Assembly: GCA_017524035.1 (NCBI GenBank)
Contig: JAFWUY010000038.1
Span: 1 to 32,171 of the forward strand
DNA: 32,171 nt
Origin: Lachnospiraceae bacterium
GTDB taxonomy: Bacteria > Bacillota > Clostridia > Lachnospirales > Lachnospiraceae
Reading direction: 5' to 3'
The position numbers and the translations under genes are program-made. Positions 1-7,033 of this stretch are shown piece after piece. The notes beneath the pieces are model-generated. The model ran no database searches. It had not been told where the DNA came from and saw nothing but the letters and a program-made list of their open reading frames with translations. The stretch's first letter is position 1. Each line of letters opens with the position of its first letter.

Positions 1-225
1 ATGAGAGGAGACGGATGCGGCCCTTATTTCCACATAGCAGCCGCATTTGTGACAGGTTCCGGCCAGCAGGCTGTCGCAGGACGTACAGACGCTCAGGCGT
101 TCCTCATAGAGTTCATCCGGTGTCCTCTCCTCATCCGGCAGCATGGCCCTGGTTTTCTTCACATATTCATAGATATCGGCCTTTTCCGCCATGTCACGGA
201 TCAGGCAGAGCTTACATTTTTCCAT
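1..225 (-). CDS. DUF6171-like cysteine-rich protein (partial, runs off left edge)
   Basis: This is the N-terminal 75 residues of a small protein reading leftwards; the 3' end lies outside the window. Visible are paired cysteines C4-x2-C7, C47-x2-C50 and C58-x2-C61-x-C63, the layout of a small zinc-binding protein, starting MEKCKLCLIRDMAEKADIYE and containing AGTCHKCGCYVEIRAA. From memory of the family this matches DUF6171, whose function is unknown. The start chosen is the ATG at 223-225 because the first cysteine pair follows at once; upstream there is only a weak ribosome site. The frame is open to the window edge, and the plus-strand frames over it are shadows. Family name is by recall, so moderately sure; the zinc-binding role is inferred from the cysteines. 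Confidence 0.72.
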   Translation of the reverse strand, partial: MEKCKLCLIRDMAEKADIYEYVKKTRAMLPDEERTPDELYEERLSVCTSCDSLLAGTCHKCGCYVEIRAASVSSH

Positions 226-355
226 ATTTACACCATAACACATATAGGGTATTATTTGTTATACAAAAGCCCCCGGAGAAGGCTTATCACACTTAATATG
301 CTTATTTCCACATATATAAGCAAATTATGTATGTAACCATTTCCGGAGTTTTTTT

Positions 356-727
356 ATGTCAAAAAACCAGATAGCAGGTAAATATATTAGTTCACTAAAT
401 GATCAGCTGGGACTTAGCATTAAACCTCAGCCCATATACCAATCAAAAGGACTTAAAACCCATATGCTAAAAAGCAAGCATTATATTGCTTTAAAGTATA
501 TTGATAAAATACCCGAGATATTAGAAAAACCCGACTATATTGGAGTTGACAGAACATCTAATGCTATATGCTAACAAAGTCCTAAAAGTAATTGACTAAA
601 AACCGGTCCGACAATATAATGCACTTGTAGAATCATTTGACGAGCCGGAAAAGGTACCCGGCGCTCCGGAAACGGAACCTGATATGGTGGATGATTCGCC
701 GCCCACCCAAAGATTCTACAAAAAATA
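356..727 (+). pseudogene. Decayed PBECR-type (phage nuclease-like) gene remnant
   Basis: An open frame of 72 codons starts at ATG 356 behind a CCGGAG ribosome site 7 bases upstream and stops at TAA 572-574. The translated part (for example GLSIKPQPIYQSKGLKTHML followed by an EILEKPDYIGVD segment) resembles the N-terminal half of PBECR-family polyvalent phage or toxin domains (barnase/EndoU/colicin E5-like RNase fold). The usual second half is missing. Another frame after a TAA at 607-609 runs 42 codons to TAA 727 and encodes an acidic, proline-rich tail (LVESFDEPEKVPGAPETEPD) that could be the displaced C-terminus. The stretch is clearly more AT-rich than its neighbours, which suggests transfer. 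It is probably non-functional; the family call rests on motif memory only. Confidence 0.45.
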
Positions 728-756
728 ATCCGTGCAAAACGCACGGATTATTTTTT
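720..756. terminator. Bidirectional rho-independent terminator
   Basis: A perfect 12-bp stem (724-735 with 741-752) with loop AAAAC is flanked by an A-run on the left and a T-run on the right, so it can terminate transcription from both sides. It separates the nuclease remnant (plus) from the convergent GGDEF gene (minus), whose stop codon lies inside the right-hand T-run. Confidence 0.88.
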
Positions 757-1906
757 ATCTGCTTTTTTCCTTTTCCTCGTACATATCCTCGTCCGCATCC
801 CCAACAAGCTGTCTGAGGGTCAGCGAACCTGATGATGAAGCAATCCCAATGCTCACGGTGAGTTCAAAAGGAACCTCGGTCTCTTTATTTATCTGTGCAA
901 GCTTTTCCTTGATCCTGCTCTTTAAAGCTTCACTCTCCTCCCTGCTGTTTGATTCAAACATAACAGAGAATTCATTTCCCCCGTATCTGGAGATATTGGC
1001 TCTTTTAGGAAGGTCCCTGCATCCCATTCTGAGCGCATCGGCAATATTCTTGAGCGCCCTGTCCCCTTCCACATGTCCGTAGGTATCGTTTATGGCCTTG
1101 AACTTATTGGCATCGATCATCATCAGATACATTGTGGCACCGTCCGAATGGTTCTTAGCCCATGAATGGTAAAAATGCCTCATCTGCTTTCTGTTGTTGA
1201 GTCCGGTAAGGGGATCAAGTGATATGAGCTGATCGATCCAGTTCAGATACAGAAGTGCCGTTGTTATCGCAAGGACTGCGCATGCAATGGGAAGTCTGGG
1301 ATAGATGAACTGTAAGATCCCCGCTCCACCCGGTGCTATGGGAAATAGAAGTATGACCTCCAGGGTCTTCTTTTCATTCTCATCCCTGCTGCGAAGAAGC
1401 CTTATAAGGGCATGAATAAAAGCAAGTACCACATAAACATAAGCCAGGGTATACGTGAGGATATAATACGAGCCTCTATGATAAGCTCCGTTCCCATCCA
1501 CGTAGAATAAAAATCCCGTAAAAAGATTCAGCACAAGCAGCGCCGAAAGCGCCCAGACAAATACCGATGAGAACTTTGAAAGCAGCTTAGTCTTTACAAA
1601 TATGGATTCCGACATGTACTCAAAGTACATAAACCAGTAATAACACATTAAAACCGTGGCGAAATAATACACGGTCCTGCATATGATCCTGGCTGAAGGA
1701 GTATATGCCCCGAGGCTGACCGTTCCCTCATTAATGAGCACAAACACGGTATCGGTAAGCACAAATAACATCTCCGAAACGATTGCCATGGAGAAGTGTC
1801 TCTGCGCAACCATCTTGGAAAGGCCCATATTCTTGCTCAGGATGATCGCCATGAGAAGAAAAGAAAATATATTGATCTCCGTATAAAGGATGGAATACTC
1901 TGCCAT
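755..1906 (-). CDS. Membrane GGDEF-domain protein with degenerate GGNEF motif
   Basis: The 383-residue protein has about seven hydrophobic segments in residues 1-225 (a membrane sensor-like region) followed by a GGDEF domain at about 230-380. Seen: DPLTGLNNR at 231-239, metal-binding Asp in MIDANKFK (D265), YGH at 276-278, and RYGGNEF at 307-313. The signature is GGNEF, not GGDEF/GGEEF: the third residue, which binds metal and is needed for making cyclic di-GMP in this family, is Asn. The RxxD inhibitory site is absent. Either activity is weak or the domain acts as a GTP- or c-di-GMP-responsive module. Start ATG 1904-1906 has an AAGGAG site about 7 bases upstream. A GGGACGG repeat lies just upstream of that site. 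The end meets a bidirectional terminator. Confidence 0.9.
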   Translation of the reverse strand: MAEYSILYTEINIFSFLLMAIILSKNMGLSKMVAQRHFSMAIVSEMLFVLTDTVFVLINEGTVSLGAYTPSARIICRTVYYFATVLMCYYWFMYFEYMSESIFVKTKLLSKFSSVFVWALSALLVLNLFTGFLFYVDGNGAYHRGSYYILTYTLAYVYVVLAFIHALIRLLRSRDENEKKTLEVILLFPIAPGGAGILQFIYPRLPIACAVLAITTALLYLNWIDQLISLDPLTGLNNRKQMRHFYHSWAKNHSDGATMYLMMIDANKFKAINDTYGHVEGDRALKNIADALRMGCRDLPKRANISRYGGNEFSVMFESNSREESEALKSRIKEKLAQINKETEVPFELTVSIGIASSSGSLTLRQLVGDADEDMYEEKEKSR

Positions 1907-1926
1907 TTCAGGCTCCTTCGCTGGGA

Positions 1927-1955
1927 GTGAACAGGGGGACGGTTCCTGCGTTCAC
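1927..1955. repeat. GGGACGG palindromic repeat (copy 1)
   Basis: The outer arms GTGAAC and GTTCAC flank the core CAGGGGGACGGTTCC. The core recurs in other intergenic spaces of this window (near 15310, 20410 and 28170). It sits between the surface-protein gene and the GGDEF gene, just upstream of the GGDEF ribosome site. No protein is encoded. Confidence 0.7.
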
Positions 1956-2015
1956 CCGCTTTTTTATCTGTCCAACAGATTATAGCGCGAAATTATCCGA
2001 AAATCCAAAAACATA

Positions 2016-2047
2016 TTAATACGGCGGAAAGCATCTGCTTTCCGCCG
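2016..2047 (-). terminator. Hairpin, likely terminator after surface-protein gene
   Basis: A perfect 12-bp stem, CGGCGGAAAGCA with TGCTTTCCGCCG (2022-2033, 2036-2047), has almost no loop. In the minus direction it is followed by TATTAATATGTTTTT, a broken U-tract. It lies 50 bases beyond the stop of the surface-protein gene. Function as a terminator is likely but not certain because the U-tract is imperfect. Confidence 0.55.
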
Positions 2048-2055
2048 CATATATC

Positions 2056-2092
2056 AAACACAGATGTGAACGGAGGAACCGTGACTGTGTTT
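2056..2092. repeat. Palindromic repeat, copy 2 (AACCGT/ACGG type)
   Basis: The arms AAACACA and TGTGTTT enclose a core GTGAACGGAGGAACCGTGAC. On the minus strand the core reads CACGGTTCCTCCGTTCAC, which closely matches the inner part of the repeat at 20404-20458. It lies directly after the stop codon of the surface-protein gene and may add to 3'-end formation. Confidence 0.6.
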
Positions 2093-2098
2093 ATTATA

Positions 2099-3880
2099 TC
2101 AGTAAACCAGTTCGTATGTACCCAGACGGGTAATCACAAAGCCCAGACGTCCTTCAGGCGTAGGCGTTACCGTGCACAACTTCTCTCTTGAGCCATCGGG
2201 GAGCACCCTGTATACCGTGACGTTGCCCGTTCCTGCAGGAACTATGGTATGAAGAACACACTTAACCTTCAGGATTGCATCCGATCTGAATGATATGCGC
2301 TTATATCCCTTTCCGCCGGTCTGGTTACAGGTAACATCCAGCTCTCCCTGTCCGGATGTACTGTTATCATTGGAGAATCTCAGAGCCGTTCCGTTTCCGA
2401 CAAATACATGAAGCGAATTATCCACGCTCCGGTCAAGAGCATAGAAAACGCCTGCAGGTATTATCTTCTCATATCTTCTGAGAACAACCTGAAGAATTCC
2501 TGTTCCGTGAGTATCCTCAGGAAGTGTACTCTGTCCCAGAAGCACTTTCTCCAGTTCTTCGAAGGAGCCTATGCTTCCGCCGCCTACAGTGTAGCCGAAT
2601 TCAGGTTCCACAGGGGATGAAGAAGATCCCGATCCTGAAGATACGGGAGTACTTACCGGAGTCCCTGCCTTTTTGATCACTGTATATTCCGAGAAACCGT
2701 CGGTGCTGAATGTCAGCATCCCCGTAGATGTATTGTAGACCGCATCCAGTTCCTCATATGTGCCGCCGTGATGCCTGACGATGCTGTATGTCTCACCGCC
2801 TGAAAGATTATTCGGAACCGCAAGTGACAGATTAACGGGGGATGACAGATCAGTCAATGCATTGGTCCAATAGTTGGAAGGTGCACTGAAATACGTTCCC
2901 GAACCTCCCTTGCTGATGATATTTGTCATGGAGATATCGGCTGTGGTAACTGCACTGATGAAGTCCGCCGAATCGCTTCCCATTCCGTTTTGAAGATCAT
3001 TGTCTGAGGGATTTGCAGCAGTGACCGCATTTACGGCGACATTGCCGCTTGTGACCGCATTTTCCGCACCGCTCACCGACATGGAAGTGATCCCGCTTGC
3101 CGATACGCTTGTCTGGGCATCGGTCCGGGTAAATGCACCGTTAATATGAAACTGGCCGTTTGCTGTAACTTCAAATACCGACTGACCGCTCTGTGCGGTA
3201 AGGGCATGTCCGTTTATGGATGCGCCGGAAATCTGGTATCCGGGCCTTGGAATGAATTTATATGTAAGAATGTCGCCACTCTTGCACTGAACAAAATGTC
3301 CGTCGGGGCTTACATCAAGATAATCGTGATAACCGCCGACATCATGTCCGTCTTCCCATATGGTATCCGAACCGCGGACGATCTTTAACAGCTGAATGGT
3401 TCCGGTAGCGGGATCGACATAACAGTCTCCTCCCATCCATCCCGGGTCGTCATCAGTCCACACTATATTCGCATAATTTCCGTCAGTTCCCGCACCGGTC
3501 ACACTTATGCCTATCGATGATGCTACCGGTATATTCTCAAATCTGACATGATTATAAAAAGCCCCGTCAGAGTTGACTGTAGTACTTCCGATTGTTGCTG
3601 AGGTGAATTTATAACCGGGCTCAAGTGACAGATCGATGTTACAGGTTCCGGATGATACCGAAGCAGATATCGAAGCCTCACCGGGATTACTGTGAAAAGT
3701 CTCTCCGCCTGCATCGACAGCTATATCTCCAATCATCCGCGCATTGCAGCCGCTTACCGTTACGGTCATATCAGTGTTCGCAGCACTGACTATTACGGGC
3801 GAAGTTCCGAGGACCATGCACAGACACAAAACTACGGCAGAAAAAACGGCCGTCGTTCCTTTACTGATCTTATTATTCAT
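2099..3880 (-). CDS. Secreted, probably surface-associated protein of unknown function
   Basis: The 593-residue protein begins MNNKISKG and has a signal peptide: a lysine-bearing N-region, a hydrophobic stretch VFSAVVLCLCMVLG and a likely cleavage after VSAA. The rest is rich in Ser, Gly, Thr and Asn, has many short beta-strand-like segments (for example GYKFTSATIGSTTVNSDGAF and GYQISGASINGHAL, similar to each other) and a Ser/Pro linker (SGSGSSSSPVEPE) before a C-terminal beta-rich domain ending GTYELVY. No catalytic motif, LPXTG or SLH module was recognised. The start chosen is ATG 3878-3880 because AAAGGTGGGG lies just upstream; a GTG four codons earlier would overlap that site. It is divergent from the HTH regulator at 4018, which may control it. 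Function unknown; adhesion or envelope role is inference. Confidence 0.75.
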   Translation of the reverse strand: MNNKISKGTTAVFSAVVLCLCMVLGTSPVIVSAANTDMTVTVSGCNARMIGDIAVDAGGETFHSNPGEASISASVSSGTCNIDLSLEPGYKFTSATIGSTTVNSDGAFYNHVRFENIPVASSIGISVTGAGTDGNYANIVWTDDDPGWMGGDCYVDPATGTIQLLKIVRGSDTIWEDGHDVGGYHDYLDVSPDGHFVQCKSGDILTYKFIPRPGYQISGASINGHALTAQSGQSVFEVTANGQFHINGAFTRTDAQTSVSASGITSMSVSGAENAVTSGNVAVNAVTAANPSDNDLQNGMGSDSADFISAVTTADISMTNIISKGGSGTYFSAPSNYWTNALTDLSSPVNLSLAVPNNLSGGETYSIVRHHGGTYEELDAVYNTSTGMLTFSTDGFSEYTVIKKAGTPVSTPVSSGSGSSSSPVEPEFGYTVGGGSIGSFEELEKVLLGQSTLPEDTHGTGILQVVLRRYEKIIPAGVFYALDRSVDNSLHVFVGNGTALRFSNDNSTSGQGELDVTCNQTGGKGYKRISFRSDAILKVKCVLHTIVPAGTGNVTVYRVLPDGSREKLCTVTPTPEGRLGFVITRLGTYELVY

Positions 3881-4001
3881 ATTCTTCCCCACCTTTCTAA
3901 GATCTGATAATCAAAGAATAGCATTAAAACTTTTCGGAATGGCCTGTTTTTCCGTTTCGTCATTGACAGGACGGAAAACAGAAATCCGCACGAACGCTTT
4001 G

Positions 4002-4010
4002 TGATATGAT
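4002..4010 (+). promoter_or_regulatory. Extended -10 element; HTH gene likely leaderless
   Basis: TGATATGAT matches an extended -10 (TGnTATAAT). It ends 7 bases before the ATG at 4018, where transcription would be expected to begin, and no Shine-Dalgarno sequence precedes the ATG. A TTGACA at 3963-3968 is too far (36 bases) to be its partner. A leaderless message is inferred. Confidence 0.45.
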
Positions 4011-4017
4011 TTAATCT

Positions 4018-5442
4018 ATGAAATTATCTGAAATACTTAAAAAATACATGTCCGAAGCGGGTCTTTCCGCACATGAAATAGCTGTAGCAAGTTCTCTTTC
4101 GGATTCCACCTTAAGCCGTTACATAAGCGGAGACAGATGTCCTTCCCCGGAAAGCGGTGAATTTGAATCCCTTTATGATGGATTAAAAAACTTATTGACT
4201 GAAAAGGGTATCGATGTCTCAGAACTGAGCGAAGAAATGCTGTCATCCGTCCCGGGCTTTTATACAGATATACGAGAGTATTCATCAAGGTTGTCTTCAC
4301 TGATGAAATGCCTGTCTGTCAGCAATGCTTACCTTGCCAAAAGAACCGGGTACGATCCTTCATTTATTTCCAGGATTCTCTCCGGTGAAAGATTCCCCGC
4401 CAATCATATAACATTCAGCGATCAGGCAGCGGAATGCTTTGTTTCCTGTGCTGATGATCCGAAAGGATGCAAAAAAATCGACGATCTGTTCGGCTCTCCT
4501 TCTTTTTCGGTAGCAGATAAAGAAGTGAAGGTCCGTATGATCAGCTCATATCTTCTGACCGGTGACGCATCAGCGGACGAACAAAAAGCAGGCAGTCAAA
4601 AGAAAGCTTCAATAATCCATTATCTGGAAAAACTGGATGCTTTCGACCTGAACGATTATATGAAGCAGATCCGTTTTGATAAACTCATCGTTCCATCACT
4701 CCCCGTTTCATCAGCAACAAAACAGTATATGGGGATCAAAGGATACAAGTCAGCCGAACTCGGCTTTCTCAAAAGGACTGTACTTGCAGGTTCTTCAGAG
4801 CAGGTATTTATGTTCTCCGATATGCCTATGGAAGAAGTTGCATCCGATATGTCCTTCAGCAAAAAATGGATGCTCTGGCTTGCAATGCTCCTGAAAAAAG
4901 GAATAGGCATCACCATAGTCCATAACATCAACAGGCCGGTGGATGAAATGATACTTGGTCTGGAAGCCTGGATCCCTCTGTACATGACCGGGCTTATTTC
5001 ACCATATTACAAATCCGGGAAAGGTGATGACGGAATTCATCATATGCTGAGGATATCCGAAAACTGCTCACTGATGGGAGAATGCATCGGTAAAGATACG
5101 GAATCTTCGCTTTTCACCGTTGGCGGGAGCATGGAATTACGGAATCTGGCCGAAAAAAGAAAAGAATTTATCATGGCTGATGCTCTTCCGCTTATGGAAA
5201 TATACACGGAAGACAGAAAAGAAGAATTCGAAGAAATGCTTAAGAAAGAAAAAGCCGCAAGCACGGACGAAGAATATCCGAAAACCCTGAAATTTGCATC
5301 AGATAACTATTTCAAAAACATAAAAATCACATCGGTTAGTCCGAAACTGACTGTTATCACCAAGGAAAACGCGCCGATGATGCATTTTGCCATAAGAAAT
5401 CCCCGCGTGATCGATGCAATAGAGTCACTTGATAGAGAATAG
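4018..5442 (+). CDS. XRE-type helix-turn-helix regulator with large unknown C-terminal domain
   Basis: The 474-residue protein has an N-terminal XRE-like helix-turn-helix at about residues 1-65 (ILKKYMSEAGLSAHEIAVAS, then DSTLSRYISGDRCPS) and a second HTH-like repeat at about 90-135 (LSVSNAYLAKRTGYDPSFIS, then RILSGERFPA). Residues about 190-474 form a domain I cannot name; it holds FSKKWMLWLAMLLKKGIGIT, IVHNINRP and LGLEAWIPLYMTG. The gene lies divergently next to the surface-protein gene, so regulation of that gene or of itself is a reasonable inference. It ends in TAG, with an in-frame TAA seven codons later. There is no ribosome site upstream and the -10 element is almost adjacent, so the message may be leaderless. 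No signal peptide or membrane segment. Confidence 0.8.
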   Translation: MKLSEILKKYMSEAGLSAHEIAVASSLSDSTLSRYISGDRCPSPESGEFESLYDGLKNLLTEKGIDVSELSEEMLSSVPGFYTDIREYSSRLSSLMKCLSVSNAYLAKRTGYDPSFISRILSGERFPANHITFSDQAAECFVSCADDPKGCKKIDDLFGSPSFSVADKEVKVRMISSYLLTGDASADEQKAGSQKKASIIHYLEKLDAFDLNDYMKQIRFDKLIVPSLPVSSATKQYMGIKGYKSAELGFLKRTVLAGSSEQVFMFSDMPMEEVASDMSFSKKWMLWLAMLLKKGIGITIVHNINRPVDEMILGLEAWIPLYMTGLISPYYKSGKGDDGIHHMLRISENCSLMGECIGKDTESSLFTVGGSMELRNLAEKRKEFIMADALPLMEIYTEDRKEEFEEMLKKEKAASTDEEYPKTLKFASDNYFKNIKITSVSPKLTVITKENAPMMHFAIRNPRVIDAIESLDRE

Positions 5443-5465
5443 CCCGGGAAAACAGTGGTGTAAAC

Positions 5466-5521
5466 GGGAGACGGCTTGTGCTGTATCAGGCGAAGCCATG
5501 AAACAGCGCAAGCCGTCCCCC
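5466..5521. repeat. GGGACGG palindromic repeat (copy 3), between convergent genes
   Basis: A long imperfect hairpin: arm 5466-5484 (GGGAGACGGCTTGTGCTGT) pairs with arm 5503-5521 (ACAGCGCAAGCCGTCCCCC) with a few mismatches that become G-U pairs in RNA. It lies between the converging ends of the HTH gene and the GH51 gene. No T-run follows, so terminator function is uncertain. The minus-strand arm has the same GGGACGGCTT core as the copy near 28170. Confidence 0.7.
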
Positions 5522-5530
5522 TGTTCGCCC

Positions 5531-7018
5531 TCAAATCTCAGTTGCGACAACTGAGGTTACGCTGCTTGCGGGGAGCTTTACCTTGATTCCGGTGCCGCCG
5601 CCAGTTACCTCTGCAGGGATCTCGGTGATCTTAACGGTCTCGGGAGAGTCGAAGGTGTTGTGAGCGGTGATCGCACCTGCAACGGTCTTTGCTACCGCAC
5701 TGCTAACCTTAACTCCGCCGACGATGATATCGATCTCCGCTTCTTTATCGGGATCTGTGTTGACTAAGGTAATGCATACCTTGCCGTCCTTTTCGCTGGA
5801 AGAAACGGAAAGTGAAGGGATCTCGTAATCTCCGTCCTTAAGATCCTCCGCCTCAGCATAGCTTTCAACATGGTGTGCATCCATATGATCCTTGAAGAGA
5901 TCATATACATGATAGGTGGGAGTAAGGATCATCTTAGGTCCGTCGGTAAGGATCATTGCCTGGAGGACATTGATCATCTGTGCGATGTTGGCCATGACAA
6001 CAGTATCGCATCTGTCATTAAACATGTTCAGATTAAGGCCTGCGATGACCGCATCACGGATGGTGTTCTGCTGGTAAAGGAAACCGGGATTTGTTCCGGG
6101 CTCAACCTCGAACCAGTTGCCCCACTCGTCAACGATGAGCTTAAGCTGATGATCATCCTTGGAAGCTCTCTTAAGAACAGCTATGTTCTCATCCATGATC
6201 TCACCAAGTCTAAGGGTCTTTTTAACCGTCTCAAAATAATCGGTCTTGCCAAAAGCAGTAGCGCTGTTCTTGTTAAACCAGCCGGTTCCGGGAACGGTGT
6301 AATAGTGGAGAGAAAGCGCATCGACAAACTGTCCTGCCTTCTCGGCAACAACCTTTGCCCAGTTGATATCGTCTCCGTTCGCGCCGCATGCGATCTTGTA
6401 AACGGGATGATCGTTATCGTAATTTCTTACGAAGGTGGAATATCTCTTGCACTCATCGGCATAAAACTCGGGAGTCATATTTCCGCCGCATCCCCAGTTC
6501 TCGTTACCGATACCCCAGTATTTTACATTCCAGGGCTATTCATGACCGTTTGCTCTTCTGAGATCCGCCATGGGAGATACTCCGCCCATATTGCAGTACT
6601 CTACCCAGTCGCTCATCTCCTGAACAGTTCCGGAGCCTACGTTTCCGCAGATATAAGGATCCGCACCGACCTGTTTGCAGAGCTCAAGGAATTCATGTGT
6701 TCCGAAGGAATTGTCCTCGGTAACTCCGCCCCAGTTGGTATTTACGATCTTCTTCCTGTTCGCCTCAGGTCCGATTCCGTCCATCCAGTGATAGGTATCG
6801 GCGAAGCATCCGCCGGGCCATCTGATAACGGGAACCTTGATGTTCTTAAGTGCATTAACGACATCACATCTCATGCCGTTTACGTTAGGGATGCCATCCT
6901 CTTCCTTTACGAACACGCCTTCATAGATGCATCTTCCGAGATGCTCGGCGAACTGTCCGTAGATATTCTTGTTAATGGTGCCCTTGCTCTTTTTGGTGTT
7001 TACTACAATGTGTGCCAT
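5531..7018 (-). CDS. abfA: Alpha-L-arabinofuranosidase (GH51), interrupted by one in-frame TAG
   Basis: GH51 enzymes release terminal arabinose from arabinoxylan or arabinan oligosaccharides; this one has no signal peptide, so it acts in the cytoplasm. Seen: [16 protein letters not shown] near the N-terminus, [20 protein letters not shown], acid/base Glu173 in [13 protein letters not shown], nucleophile Glu298 in VDEWGNW, and a C-terminal beta domain. Codon 161 is TAG (6536-6538), between NGHE and [12 protein letters not shown]; the frame is otherwise continuous for 496 codons, the usual family length. Stopping at TAG would leave 160 residues without either catalytic Glu. Homologues have Glu, Gln or Lys at this place, so a one-base change from GAG, CAG or AAG explains it. 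An AGGAG site precedes ATG 7016-7018. It follows the GH120 gene by 15 bases, in the same operon. Confidence 0.88.
6536..6538 (-). other. In-frame TAG codon inside GH51 gene (codon 161)
   Basis: The minus strand reads CAT GAA TAG CCC TGG AAT. No insertion or deletion is needed to continue the conserved sequence [15 protein letters not shown]. This is a substitution-type interruption 12 codons before the acid/base glutamate. Confidence 0.93.
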
Positions 7019-7033
7019 ATAAATTCTCCTGAA

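Noticed and set aside
1..336. Plus-strand open frame at the left edge
   Set aside because: Its minus strand encodes a cysteine-rich DUF6171-like protein with a clear motif pattern; the plus frame has no recognisable content.
240..340. AAGCC/GGCTT and GCTTAT/ATAAGC inverted repeats upstream of the nuclease remnant
   Set aside because: Stems are only 5-6 bp with no proper T-run in a useful direction; not enough to call a terminator or operator.
5531..7018. GH51 as two separate genes (6536-7018 and 5531-6478)
   Set aside because: The 17 codons between the pieces encode the conserved [12 protein letters not shown] region in the same frame, and the second piece has no ribosome site at its first ATG; it is one gene with a TAG.
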